Shown: positions 1 through 10,311 of the stretch, one piece after another
How positions within the stretch are numbered: the first letter of the stretch is position 1
How the letters are laid out: every line of letters begins with the position of its first letter
Position numbers and translations under genes: made by a program
Notes under the pieces: generated by a model
The model's database searches: none
The model's input: the letters and a program-made list of their open reading frames with translations, nothing else
What the model was told of the DNA's origin: nothing
Source of the DNA: Myxococcales bacterium
GTDB lineage: Bacteria; Myxococcota_A; Polyangia; Haliangiales; Haliangiaceae
DNA: 64,000 nucleotides
Direction of reading: 5' to 3'
NCBI GenBank assembly: GCA_016716835.1
Contig: JADJUW010000001.1
Coordinates: 1,818,001 to 1,882,000 of the forward strand

Positions 1-494
1 AGGCCCATCGATGACAACGACAACAAAAACACGCGGTAGGCGTCTTGCGGGCTCATCTTGAGCGGCGAAATGATCGTCACCTTCTTGGAGCGCGCGAGAA
101 TGCCGGCCTCGTAGATGAAGTTCTTACAGGTAAAACTCATCGCCCACGTGATGAGGTCTTTGAGCTCGCTCTCGGGCTTAAACGAGATCGTGATCGAGCC
201 CTTGGCTTTTTTGCAGCTATAGAGCGTTTCATCCTCACCCACTGCAGGCGTCAGCGCAGCGCTGCTGGTCGACGAGCCGCCGGTCGGCGACGATGCCGTC
301 GAGGGTTGCGACACCACAGGTTTCTCCGCGGCATCGAGCGCTTGCTTTTCCGCGCGGCCACCCGCGCCAGGCGGGCGAGTCGGCGAAGTGCGGCCACCTG
401 GTTGCGCGGCGGCTGGCAACGCGCCGCCCAGGGTAATGACCACGCAGAGCAGGCTCGCGTTGATGGAGGTACGTAGTGGCGTTTGATGATTCAT
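1..494 (-). CDS. gspD: Type II secretion secretin GspD, N-terminal part (cut by window edge)
   Basis: Outer-membrane secretin of the type II secretion system; only the first 164 codons are present and the frame is open to base 1. The ATG at 494 opens a signal-peptide-like stretch (hydrophobic SLLCVVITLGGALPAAA), then a Pro/Ser-rich linker, then an N0-type domain with FKPESELKDLITWAMSF and CKNFIYEAGILARSKKVTII, the pattern of the secretin N0 domain that contacts GspC. It lies 10 bp after a gspC-like gene and downstream of gspC on the same strand, which supports the call. A Pro/Ser linker before N0 is unusual for enterobacterial GspD. The assignment is by motif reading; the pore-forming C-terminal domain is outside the window. 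Confidence 0.8.
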   Translation of the reverse strand, partial: MNHQTPLRTSINASLLCVVITLGGALPAAAQPGGRTSPTRPPGAGGRAEKQALDAAEKPVVSQPSTASSPTGGSSTSSAALTPAVGEDETLYSCKKAKGSITISFKPESELKDLITWAMSFTCKNFIYEAGILARSKKVTIISPLKMSPQDAYRVFLLSLSSMG

Positions 495-504
495 ATCAAC
501 TCAT

Positions 505-945
505 TTAACGAATGGAGTAACGCATGGTCACGGACTGGCCGCGCCGGGTGATGACGAGTTCGAGGTTGGTGGCTTGCTTGAGCTTGGAGTAGGCCTCAAG
601 CCCCTGCTCGGCGCTGGTGAGGTCAAAGCCGTTGACGCTGTTGATGACGTCGCCTGAGACAAGGCCGATTTTGCCGTAGACGCCGCTGGGCTTGACCGAG
701 TAGAGCCGCAGCCCGACCGGCTTGCCCTTGACGACGGCAGGTTGCACTTTGCAGACCTGCTGCACACACTCCGACCTAACCAAGAGTTGCGCGAACAACG
801 CTCGGGAAATTTCGTATTGTGTGTCGCTAATTTTTTTAACGCCTGTCTTTGGCGCCGACAATACCAGGGCGTCACACGCGCGACCTTCTTGCTCACCCTG
901 TCGCTGAGCCATGGCCATCGGTTGCGACAAGCCGAACAATATCAC
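505..945 (-). CDS. Small GspC-like protein carrying a second copy of the GspC PDZ domain
   Basis: A 146-aa frame whose last 81 residues (from KVQPAVVKGKP to SVTMRYSIR) are identical to the C-terminus of the GspC gene just upstream; the 25-35 residues before that are similar but diverged. It is essentially a PDZ domain with an upstream GspC-like segment and without GspC's anchor region. The listed start is a GTG at 945 with no good ribosome site. In the same frame, upstream of it, the codons still read as a signal peptide (IAAALASVILFGLSQPMAMA), but there is no start codon for them; an ATG at 998 is in another frame. So it may be a secreted PDZ protein with a mis-set start, or a decaying partial duplicate. 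It could modulate secretin-GspC contact; that is inference. Confidence 0.6.
   Translation of the reverse strand: MILFGLSQPMAMAQRQGEQEGRACDALVLSAPKTGVKKISDTQYEISRALFAQLLVRSECVQQVCKVQPAVVKGKPVGLRLYSVKPSGVYGKIGLVSGDVINSVNGFDLTSAEQGLEAYSKLKQATNLELVITRRGQSVTMRYSIR
509..752. repeat. Direct repeat copy 1 of the gspC 3' end
   Basis: About 240 bp, matched to 1014-1257 at a constant offset of 505 bp, with about five single-base differences by eye, all silent in the shared reading frame. Similarity falls off sharply at the left end, just past the stop codon, and after about 752. Confidence 0.9.
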
Positions 946-1009
946 CGAGGCGAGCGCCGCGGCGATGAAGGTAGAACTTGGTAGGAGGAAGGGCGCATAG
1001 GTGCTCTGC

Positions 1010-1902
1010 TTACCGAATGGAGTAACGCATGGTCACGGACTGGCCGCGCCGGGTGATGACGAGTTCGAGGTTGGTGGCTTGCTTGAGCTTGGAGTAGGCC
1101 TCAAGCCCCTGCTCGGCGCTGGTGAGGTCAAAGCCGTTGACGCTGTTGATCACGTCGCCCGAGACGAGGCCGATCTTGCCGTAGACGCCGCTGGGCTTGA
1201 CCGAGTAGAGCCGCAGCCCGACCGGCTTGCCCTTGACGACGGCAGGTTGCACCTTGGCGTCCTTTTGCAGGCCAAAGGGATTGGCGAGGATTTGATCGAC
1301 GAGCGCGCGTGAAATTTCATAGGTCGAGTCGTTGATTTTTTTGACGCCTTGGTCGAGCGCGGCCGCAAGGTCATCGGCCGGGGGCGCGGTCACCGCCGCG
1401 CTCACGATAGGCGTCGACGCCGGCGCGGCATCGCTGAGCAGCATCAACTTCTCGACGCGACCCGCATTTTGGAACTCGAGATATTTGTAGTAGATGTGGT
1501 CGATCGGTCCCGCGCCAGGGATGGTGTCGCCGACCGCATAAAAGCCCTGATGCAAGGTCGCGGTGTTCAAGACCGTCGCGAACGAGTATTCTGGAACGCT
1601 GCCAACGTTGGTCGCGATCAGCACCAAGGGCAGCGAGGTTTCCCCACCTGGCCCCGCCGCCGCGGTTTCGACCGGCGAACAAGCCGAACAAAACATGTGG
1701 CGCGCGACGATGCTGCCGCCGTCTTTGCTGCGCACGGCCGGCGCCTCGGGCTCGATGATCACCGCCAGCTTAGGCGAAGCCTTCGGATCCGCCAGATACT
1801 TGGCGGCGACGAGGCTGCCGGTCATGCGTGCGGCAAAATAGGCACAGGTGAGCACGGTAAATGCCGTGACCACCCAAAAATGGCGACGCAAAAATTCTTG
1901 GA

Positions 1903-1906
<4 letters not shown>
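1010..1906 (-). CDS. gspC: Type II secretion inner-membrane platform protein GspC
   Basis: 298 aa. It has a short cytoplasmic start, one membrane segment at about residues 10-30 (WVVTAFTVLTCAYFAA), a periplasmic homology region with LPLVLIATNVGSVPEYSFA and DTIPGAGPIDHIYYKYLEF, and a C-terminal PDZ domain (about 205-298, SGVYGKIGLVSGDVINSVNG). This is the usual GspC order; the protein couples the inner-membrane platform to the secretin. A CSAC pair near residue 74 could form a disulphide. The start ATG overlaps the stop of the upstream regulator by 4 bp, so the two are co-translated. Downstream are the PDZ copy and gspD. The last 81 residues are duplicated in the next gene. Confidence 0.85.
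1014..1257. repeat. Direct repeat copy 2 (gspC 3' end)
   Basis: Partner of the 509-752 repeat. It encodes the PDZ domain and C-terminus of GspC and ends exactly at the stop codon region. Confidence 0.9.
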
Positions 1907-3462
<1,556 letters not shown>

Positions 3463-3512
3463 GTACGCACAACGTAGCAGGTCTCATGCCACAATTCTTT
3501 CCTTTGAAATCA

Positions 3513-3530
3513 GTAAGTTGCATAACTTAC
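3513..3530. promoter_or_regulatory. Inverted repeat in the divergent regulator/protease intergenic region
   Basis: GTAAGTT and AACTTAC, perfect 7-bp arms around a 4-bp centre, sit in the 190-bp gap between the divergently read NtrC-type regulator and the C1 protease. A symmetric operator is plausible. A second, bulged hairpin (GGCAAGCAC at 3552-3560 with GTGCCTTGCC at 3569-3578) lies nearer the protease. I found no convincing sigma-70 or sigma-54 promoter here. Confidence 0.4.
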
Positions 3531-3653
3531 GCGAATCGATTCCGACACAAAGGCAAGCACCTGTGGGCGTGCCTTGCCAATTTGTCAATCCATCTGTGAA
3601 GCGCCGTCGAATCCTTTTTGCTTTTCAACGCCGGTTTACATACATAACCGCAC

Positions 3654-5171
3654 ATGAAAAAAGGTTCACCTCTCCCTGGTTGCCCATCGTTTAGCTGCCG
3701 CGGCCGCGCTTTGACCCTCGTCCTCGCGACGGCATGCACCGAACCAGCTCGGCAGGCGACCCCCTACGACGATGAATTCCCGGTCTCGGCGCATGACCCA
3801 CTTTTTGAAGGTGCGCCAGCCAAGAGCGAGCTGGCCGACGAGAACAAGTCCAATGCGGTGTATCCCGCGATTTCGACCGCGCTGCTCGCAAGCCAATCGC
3901 CGGTTAAAAGCCAAGGCAGCCGCGGCGTGTGCTCCATTTTCTCGGCGGTGGCGCTGATGGAGCATTTGTATATCAAGCAAGGCAACATCACCAATCCAGA
4001 CTTTTCTGAGCAGTATCTGCAGTGGTCGGCCAAGTTCGAACAAAATTCGTTTCCCAACACCTCGGGGAGCAATAGCGATCAAAATTTAAAGGCGATTTCG
4101 CGCTTCGGCATCGTCACCGAGGCGGTGTGGCCTTATGAGAAATTTCAGTGGGGCGTCGCAAACGACCCTGCCTGTGATGGCACCGATGAGCAACCAACGC
4201 TCTGCTACACCAATGGCCACCCATCCGACGAGGTAAAGCAGGCGCCGAAGTTCAAGCTGCCCGCGGGGCGTTGGCTGAACACCAACTCAATCAAGGCGCA
4301 CATCACCACCAAGGGCACCGGCGTGGTGATTGGCATGACCTTCTTTTATCAGGCGTGGAATCACCGGCTGTCGACGTTGCCCGTCAATAGCGAGTATTGG
4401 CGGCTTGGCTATGTGACCTATCCAAATGCCGAAGACGAAGAGGCCTCGCTGGAAAAGCGCGCCGGCCATTCCATTCTCTTGGTTGGCTGGGACGACAATC
4501 TTGAAGTTGCGGCGCGTGACAAAGACGGCAATCCCCTCCTCGACGCGGAGGGCAACCCCATCACCGAGAAGGGCTTCTACATCTTTAAGAACAGCTGGGG
4601 CACCGGCAGCTTTGGCGTCAACAACGCGCACGGCGATGGTTATGGCTACATCTCAATGCGCTACATCAACGAGTATGCCTCGGCCTACGTAAGCGATATT
4701 CCCGTGCTCGCACCCCTGGTCGAGGTCTGCGACGACGGCGCGGACAACAACCACAACGGCGCGACCGATTGCGATGACGACGCGTGTACAAACCACGCGA
4801 GCTGCCAAGCCAGCGAAAATACCTTCGCCTACGACGCCGTGGCGTCCTTGGCGATTCCCGACAACAACGCGACAGGCGTAAGCAACGGGCTTACGGCGGC
4901 GGACGCCGGCGCCATCGCCTCGCTTTCGGTAAGCGTGAATATTGCCCATCCGTATCGAGGCGACCTCAAGGTATGGCTCGAACACAACGGCCTGCAGACG
5001 GTGTTGCATGACCGCACGGGCAGCTACCAAGACAATCTGATCGCGACCTACGACGTGAGTGACTTCAATGGCGCGGCGCTGAGCGGCACATGGACCTTGC
5101 ACGTCGCCGATACGGCGGCCTACGACACCGGCACCTTGGTAAGCTGGCGGCTCGAAGTCGTCACCCAGTAA
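3654..5171 (+). CDS. Secreted papain-like (C1 family) cysteine protease with Cys/Asp-rich linker and C-terminal P domain
   Basis: 505 aa. The N-terminus is export-like (ALTLVLATAC, Cys28 a possible but imperfect lipobox). The papain-type catalytic set is visible: Gln87 and Cys93 in SPVKSQGSRGVCSIFSAV, His272 in RAGHSILLVGWDDN and Asn313 in FKNSWGTGSFG. A Cys/Asp-rich segment at about 358-385 (VCDDGADNNHNGATDCDDDAC) resembles MopE-type metal-binding repeats common in myxobacteria. Residues about 390-505 form a proprotein-convertase P domain (HPYRGDLKVWLEHNG, SGTWTLHVAD). The usual C1 signature QGxCGSCWAFS is relaxed to QGSRGVCSIFS. It is transcribed away from a type II secretion operon, and so is a candidate substrate (inference). 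Its 3' end overlaps the opposing kinase gene by 11 bp. Confidence 0.82.
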   Translation: MKKGSPLPGCPSFSCRGRALTLVLATACTEPARQATPYDDEFPVSAHDPLFEGAPAKSELADENKSNAVYPAISTALLASQSPVKSQGSRGVCSIFSAVALMEHLYIKQGNITNPDFSEQYLQWSAKFEQNSFPNTSGSNSDQNLKAISRFGIVTEAVWPYEKFQWGVANDPACDGTDEQPTLCYTNGHPSDEVKQAPKFKLPAGRWLNTNSIKAHITTKGTGVVIGMTFFYQAWNHRLSTLPVNSEYWRLGYVTYPNAEDEEASLEKRAGHSILLVGWDDNLEVAARDKDGNPLLDAEGNPITEKGFYIFKNSWGTGSFGVNNAHGDGYGYISMRYINEYASAYVSDIPVLAPLVEVCDDGADNNHNGATDCDDDACTNHASCQASENTFAYDAVASLAIPDNNATGVSNGLTAADAGAIASLSVSVNIAHPYRGDLKVWLEHNGLQTVLHDRTGSYQDNLIATYDVSDFNGAALSGTWTLHVADTAAYDTGTLVSWRLEVVTQ

Positions 5172-7869
5172 CCGCTGGCTTTGCGGCCATGACCGGGCGC
5201 GCATCGCGAGGCAGCGTGACCACAAAGGCGGTGCCGGTAGGGGCGCCCGCAGCGGCCGTCTGCGCGGTTGCGGTCTGGACCTCGATCGTGCCGCCGTGGC
5301 GCTCCACGAGCTGATGAACGATGGACAGCCCAAGGCCCGTGCCCTCGCCGACGTCCTTGGTCGTGAAGAAGGGATCCCAAATGCGCGGCAGGATGGCGGC
5401 AGGTATGCCCGGGCCATTGTCGGCGATGCGCACGATCACCTGCGCGTCATCAGCCTCGCTGGTCACGGTCAGCGTGGCGTCGTCGCGCCCGGCAATGGCC
5501 TGCGCGGCATTGGTCATGAGGTTCATGAAGATCTGATTGATCTGACCGGCATGGCCTTGGATCTTGCCCACGGCACCGAGCCGCCGCACCACCGTGATCT
5601 GATCGCGCAGCAAGTGGCGCAAGAGCTCAAGCGAATCGTCAAGGCTGCGATTTAGGTCGAAGCTCACGATGCTCTCTTCGTCGGTCCTCGAATAGTTATG
5701 CAGCGCGCCGACGATCGCCTTGGTGCGTTGCGCACCGCGCTCGATCACACGGACCATGGCGGCGAGCTCCTCGACCAAGGCCGCCGCGCCGGGTGCCGCC
5801 TGCGCGACGTCTTGCAGCACGTCTTGCAGCGGCGCCACGGTATTGACGATGGCGTTGACGGGGTTATTGATCTCGTGCGCGATGCCGGCCACGAGCTGGC
5901 CGATAGAGGCCATTTTCTCGGAGCGCACTAATTGATCTTGCGTGCTCGTGAGCTTGTCTAGGGCGTCGGCAAGCTGGCGATTCTTGCCCGCCAGATCGCT
6001 GGTGCGCGATTGCACCGCGCGCTCGAGATCGAAATTGATCTCCTCGGTCGAGCGAATCCGATCGCGCAAGGCACGCCGCATCTCTTCGAGCGCCAGCGTG
6101 AGGCTGCCGATCTCATCGCCCTCGCCCGAGGCCAACACGGGTTCGGTCAGCGACCCTCGCGCCATCTCGTTGGCGCGCCGCTCGAGCGCGCGGATGTTGT
6201 TGGTAAACTGGCTGGTGCTAAGCGCGACCACGCCACCACACACCACCAACAAGATGACAAAAAAGACGAAGAGCTGCTTGATCGGCCGCACCGGTAGGCT
6301 GCCCCGCCCATAATAGGTGGGATAGAACATCGCCACGGCGCCGACATCATATTCGGCGTCGTGCCACCGAACCTTCATACGACCCGCGCGACCATCAAGG
6401 CCGGCGAGCGCCAGGCGCACGCCATGATCGGCCTCGGCATGCAGCGAGGCGATGAGGTACCACGGCAACGCCGGCGGTGGCTCTCCGCTGGTGGTTAGGG
6501 TTAAGATGGCGTCGTCGGCGCTGACGCTGGCAGGGACGAAGTAGATCACCTCGGCGGAGCTAACGCTGGCGAGGCCTTGCACGGCGGCGCGCACCTTGGC
6601 CGCGGTTGGCGGCGAGGCATCATCGACCAGCTCGGCCTGCACGGCGCTGCGCAGCCAGGCCATGCCCAGGCGCGACTGTTGCGCCACGGCCTCGGTCGAC
6701 ATGCTCTTGTATTGCAGCAGGCCCCAGATGGTCGCCATCCCGCAGGCCAGCACCACCACGCCACCAAAGGTATAGAGCAGCTTGGCTGGCAGCGATAACG
6801 AGGGCGGCACCTCCCGCAGCGCGACTCGGCCACGAGCGAGGATGCGCACGACCAAGATGCTCAGCGTCGCGCGATAGAGCAAGAGCTCATACAAGATGCC
6901 GCCAAGCACGATCATGAACTGCGCGATCGCGATGATCACCGCGTCGTCCAGCGCCACGCTATGGCGCGCGCGATTGGCAACCAGCGCCGCGGCGATCGCG
7001 ACGACCCACAAGAGCGCGCTGTTGCGCGCGAGCTGATACGGCAGCCACTGGGCATCGCGATAAAACGCCAACGCATCGGTTCGCGCCGTCTCGCCGGCCA
7101 GGAGCCGCGTCGCGAACAGGTGCAGGCTGCGGGCGTGGCGGCGGGCGAGCAAAGCCCACAGCGCCGCGACGATCACGACGATCGAGATGAGCATGCCCTG
7201 CAACATCAAAAATCGATCGTGCGGCATCGGCACGAAAAAATAGAGAAAGCCCGCTTGCGCCAACATGACGCCGCTCGTCACCCAGGCGGCGATCAAGGCA
7301 AAGGCGCGCCACGACACCGCGACGAAGCTTGCGGTCACGTCGCGATCAAACCACTCACGCCTGACCGCGGCCATGAGGCGCGAAACCGTCATGCTGCGCA
7401 GCGAGGCGGCGACCAAGGCAAACATGCCGGTCATCGCGACGAAGGCCGTGGCGCGCTCGCGCACCCAAATGCCGCGCGTGTAGAGGATGACCGCCACCGC
7501 CGTCGCCCAGGCCACCCACACCGCGGTGCGCAACAGCAGCTGACGCAGCGGCAGGCGCAAGGCGGCAAAAAACGCGGTCTTGGTCAGCTCGTCGGCGATC
7601 GCTTCGCCGCGATCGCGCGCGGCCGCCACCGTGACGATGGGCCGATGCAACCGTGCCGCCGCCCACCACGCTGCGGCGCCAAACACGATGGCGGCCATAA
7701 CCGCCAACCGCATTGCCGAGGCATCGGCCACCGCTGACAACTCAAACGCGCTGGAGACCGGCGCGAGCACCAAAAGACATTCGACCGCAAACCACACCAG
7801 CGCGAACAGCAATTGGTTGCGCTGCCGGCTAAAAAGCCGTGAGACCCACGACTGCCGCGGCGCCGTCAT
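5161..7869 (-). CDS. Membrane-bound sensor histidine kinase with HAMP domain
   Basis: 902 aa. The N-terminal third carries about eight hydrophobic segments (for example LLFALVWFAVECLLVLAPVS), then an extracytoplasmic-like region, a further membrane segment (LFVFFVILLVVCGGVVAL) and a HAMP region (ALERRANEMARGSL). A coiled coil leads to HisKA with phospho-acceptor His at about 665 (LVAGIAHEINNPVNAI), then HATPase with DNGPGIP and GEGTGLGLSIV boxes. There is no receiver domain, so a separate response regulator is needed; the nearest orphan is the NtrC-type regulator at 1903-3462. It is the last gene of a minus-strand run behind two cyclophilin lipoproteins and starts 6 bp after the first one ends. 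The number of membrane helices is an estimate. Confidence 0.88.
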   Translation of the reverse strand: MTAPRQSWVSRLFSRQRNQLLFALVWFAVECLLVLAPVSSAFELSAVADASAMRLAVMAAIVFGAAAWWAAARLHRPIVTVAAARDRGEAIADELTKTAFFAALRLPLRQLLLRTAVWVAWATAVAVILYTRGIWVRERATAFVAMTGMFALVAASLRSMTVSRLMAAVRREWFDRDVTASFVAVSWRAFALIAAWVTSGVMLAQAGFLYFFVPMPHDRFLMLQGMLISIVVIVAALWALLARRHARSLHLFATRLLAGETARTDALAFYRDAQWLPYQLARNSALLWVVAIAAALVANRARHSVALDDAVIIAIAQFMIVLGGILYELLLYRATLSILVVRILARGRVALREVPPSLSLPAKLLYTFGGVVVLACGMATIWGLLQYKSMSTEAVAQQSRLGMAWLRSAVQAELVDDASPPTAAKVRAAVQGLASVSSAEVIYFVPASVSADDAILTLTTSGEPPPALPWYLIASLHAEADHGVRLALAGLDGRAGRMKVRWHDAEYDVGAVAMFYPTYYGRGSLPVRPIKQLFVFFVILLVVCGGVVALSTSQFTNNIRALERRANEMARGSLTEPVLASGEGDEIGSLTLALEEMRRALRDRIRSTEEINFDLERAVQSRTSDLAGKNRQLADALDKLTSTQDQLVRSEKMASIGQLVAGIAHEINNPVNAIVNTVAPLQDVLQDVAQAAPGAAALVEELAAMVRVIERGAQRTKAIVGALHNYSRTDEESIVSFDLNRSLDDSLELLRHLLRDQITVVRRLGAVGKIQGHAGQINQIFMNLMTNAAQAIAGRDDATLTVTSEADDAQVIVRIADNGPGIPAAILPRIWDPFFTTKDVGEGTGLGLSIVHQLVERHGGTIEVQTATAQTAAAGAPTGTAFVVTLPRDARPVMAAKPAVTG

Positions 7870-7875
7870 ATGGCG

Positions 7876-8622
7876 CTAGCGTTTGGTTGGCGCAGGCGCG
7901 CCACGCGAGATTTCGATCGACGAGATCGTCACCGCGTCATTTGGGCGGTCAGACTCGTTGCGCGGCACCCGCGCGATCGCCTTGACGATATCGAGCTCGC
8001 GGCACTGACCAAAGACGACGTAGTTGCCGCCGTCAAGCTGCGGCCGCGGCGCCTCGGTAATGTAGAACTGCGAACCGTTGGTGTCAGGACCCGCATTGGC
8101 CATCGCCAGCGCACCCGCGGTGTGCGTGAGCGCAGGCTCCCTTTCGTTGTCAAAATCATAGCCGGGGCCACCATTACCATTGCCTTGCGGGTCGCCGCCC
8201 TGGATCATAAACGTCGGAATAACGCGGTGAAAAATCAGGCCATTGTAGAAGGGCTTGCCTTGCACGACGCCGCCCGTCGGGCTCATCCAGGCTTTTTTGC
8301 CGGTTGCCAAGCCGACAAAATTGGCGACGGTGACTGGGCGCTTATCGCCAAAAAGTTCGCAGTGGATCGCGCCCATTGAGGTGGTAATTGTCGCCGTCAG
8401 CGGGCCGGTGCCGGTTAGGTCGCTGGTGTAGGTCGCCAGATCTGCGGCCGTTGGCGCGGCAACGGTCACCGCGGGCGTGGGGGCTGGCGCTGCCTCGGCC
8501 GGTGCGGCGGTCGGTGCGGGTGCGGCCGGCTCAGCATGCTTTTTTGCTGGCTGGGGTTTGTGATCGCAGGCCGCAAGGGCCAGCAAGGCGCACGCTAGGA
8601 ACAGGGAAACCGCGTTGGTCAT
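7876..8622 (-). CDS. Cyclophilin-type peptidyl-prolyl isomerase, lipoprotein (copy 1)
   Basis: 248 aa from the ATG at 8622. A further in-frame ATG 12 codons upstream is less likely, because the signal peptide begins here (MTNAVSLFLACALLALAAC, lipobox LAAC). An Ala/Pro-rich linker follows, then a cyclophilin domain with FYNGLIFHRVIPTFMIQGGD, GSQFYITEAPRPQLDGG and NYVVFGQC, including the FHRVIP and GSQFYI boxes of active family members. The expected role is cis-trans prolyl isomerisation in the cell envelope. It lies next to a paralogue and upstream of the histidine kinase in the same orientation. Confidence 0.88.
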   Translation of the reverse strand: MTNAVSLFLACALLALAACDHKPQPAKKHAEPAAPAPTAAPAEAAPAPTPAVTVAAPTAADLATYTSDLTGTGPLTATITTSMGAIHCELFGDKRPVTVANFVGLATGKKAWMSPTGGVVQGKPFYNGLIFHRVIPTFMIQGGDPQGNGNGGPGYDFDNEREPALTHTAGALAMANAGPDTNGSQFYITEAPRPQLDGGNYVVFGQCRELDIVKAIARVPRNESDRPNDAVTISSIEISRGAPAPTKR

Positions 8623-8685
8623 GGCGGCGAGCATGTCGCGCTCTACATGTCCGCGCAAGCGCGGGCCGCGGTTTTCGCGCGCCGA

Positions 8686-9432
8686 CTAAAACGCCATGCG
8701 ATCGATTTTTACCGAATAGATGACCACATCGTCTTGCGGCTTGTCGCCGCGGCTCGTCGGCACGCGCGCGATACGGCTGATGACGTCGGCGTCCTGGCAG
8801 CGACCAAATACCGTGTAGCCGCCGTCCAAGCGCGGATTGGCATCGTCGGTGATGAAGAATTGCGTGCCGTTGGTATCGGGGCCGGCGTTGGCCATGGAGA
8901 GAATGCCCGCCGCGTCGTGTTTGGCGCTCGGGTGCCGTTCGTTGGCGAACTTGTAGCCGCCATCACCCGAGCCGTTGCCGTTTTGATCGCCGCCTTGGAT
9001 CATGAAACCCGGAATCACGCGGTGAAAGATTAGCCCATCATAAAATGGGCGCTCCCTAACAATCTCGCCGCTGCCGCCGCGACGCCACGCTTTCTGGCCC
9101 GTGGCCAAGCCGACGAAATTGGCCACCGCCAATGGCGCCTCATCGCTTAGGAGGCGACAACGAATCGAGCCCATCGAGGTTTCGATCGTCGCGCGCAAGG
9201 CGCCGGCGCCTGCAAGCTTCGCCGTATACACCGCAAGATCGTCGGCATGCGGCGGCCGCACTTCGTCGGTGACAGGGGCGGTTGCCGCGACGACGGGAGC
9301 TTCGTCACCCGGGGCGACGGGCGCCGTCTCCGCCACGCTGGCTTGCGGTGCTGCCGACCTAGTTGGCCCGCATCCGGTGCTCAAGGCCCCCATCGCAAGG
9401 GCGAGCAACATTCGATGAACAGGTGGTTTCAT
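8686..9432 (-). CDS. Cyclophilin-type peptidyl-prolyl isomerase, lipoprotein (copy 2)
   Basis: 248 aa, paralogous to the preceding isomerase and probably a tandem duplicate. The signal peptide ends in a lipobox (ALSTGC). The cyclophilin domain has FYDGLIFHRVIPGFMIQGGD, GTQFFITDDANPRLDGG and YTVFGRCQDADVI. The two proteins differ mostly in their leader and linker, which suggests an old duplication rather than a recent one. The gene starts 4 bp after pgeF ends, so the two are probably co-transcribed. Confidence 0.88.
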   Translation of the reverse strand: MKPPVHRMLLALAMGALSTGCGPTRSAAPQASVAETAPVAPGDEAPVVAATAPVTDEVRPPHADDLAVYTAKLAGAGALRATIETSMGSIRCRLLSDEAPLAVANFVGLATGQKAWRRGGSGEIVRERPFYDGLIFHRVIPGFMIQGGDQNGNGSGDGGYKFANERHPSAKHDAAGILSMANAGPDTNGTQFFITDDANPRLDGGYTVFGRCQDADVISRIARVPTSRGDKPQDDVVIYSVKIDRMAF

Positions 9433-9436
9433 GCGC

Positions 9437-10246
9437 TTACTCCGTGGCCTCGTGCGAGGCCGTCATGGCGATATACCCCATATGCACCCCGCCCGCTTGG
9501 CCATCGCGCCGATAGCTAAAAAACCGCTCGGGGTGGCATCGCGTACACGGCGGTTGTGCGTCGATCTGCGCCATTCGCACGCCGGCACGGTGCAAGGCGA
9601 CCGCGAATGCCAACCGCAGATCTATGTGCGGCTTGCGGGGGCCCGCGACGACCAACCCCGGCACGTTGCCAAACGCCTGATGAAACGCGTCGACCACCTC
9701 ATCGCCAACCTCGAAACAACACGGTCCGATCGATGGCCCAATGGCGGCACAGACATCCCCCGGGTGCGCGCCGAGCTCGGCCATGCGCGCGATGACGCGT
9801 GGCGCGATGCCCAGCACGGTGCCGCGCCACCCGGCATGGCACGCCGCCACGACGCCGGCCACCGGATCCGCAAACACCACCGGCATGCAGTCGGCGGCGA
9901 ACGCACCGAGCACCGGGCCGACCTGATCGGTGACGAGCCCATCGTACTCCGCGGGCTCGCTGATGGCTTCGCCGACACGCCAGACGTTGGTGCCGTGGAC
10001 ATGCTTAGTAACTTGAAGCTGCTCGACGTCAAATCCGGCGTGCTCGGCCACCAGGCGTCGGTTGATGGCCACCGCCGCGGCGTCGTCGCCCCACCGCACC
10101 CCCATATTCAGCGAGGCGCGCGCCCACCGAAACGCCACCGGTGCGCTCGGGAAAACCGTGAATGACCGCGTACCCACCGTCGCCGCCGCGCCCCACGCGA
10201 TGTGGGATAAGGGCTGACCTATAAATAACGACCGCCGAAACGACAC
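9437..10246 (-). CDS. pgeF: PgeF/YfiH-type laccase-domain protein (peptidoglycan editing factor)
   Basis: 269 aa. Multicopper-oxidase-like fold of the YfiH family, described as a peptidoglycan editing factor (removing wrongly incorporated amino acids) and as a purine nucleoside phosphorylase or laccase in different species. Family boxes visible are QVTKHVHGTNV, GAFAADCMPVVFADP, VVAACHAGWRGTV and AIGPSIGPCCFEVGDEV, which hold the His and Cys metal ligands. The start taken is a GTG at 10246; the region around it is AT-richer. It is the first gene of the run with the two cyclophilins. Confidence 0.85.
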   Translation of the reverse strand: MSFRRSLFIGQPLSHIAWGAAATVGTRSFTVFPSAPVAFRWARASLNMGVRWGDDAAAVAINRRLVAEHAGFDVEQLQVTKHVHGTNVWRVGEAISEPAEYDGLVTDQVGPVLGAFAADCMPVVFADPVAGVVAACHAGWRGTVLGIAPRVIARMAELGAHPGDVCAAIGPSIGPCCFEVGDEVVDAFHQAFGNVPGLVVAGPRKPHIDLRLAFAVALHRAGVRMAQIDAQPPCTRCHPERFFSYRRDGQAGGVHMGYIAMTASHEATE

Positions 10247-10311
10247 CCGGCGTTATACACAAATTGAAGGCACCTATCTCGGCACCGGATTGGCCGTGTT
10301 ACAATTTTGGG

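Noticed and set aside
45..476. Plus-strand frame at the left edge
   Set aside because: It is the complement of the gspD coding strand; the minus-strand frame carries a signal peptide and N0-domain motifs, this one only arginine/alanine-rich text.
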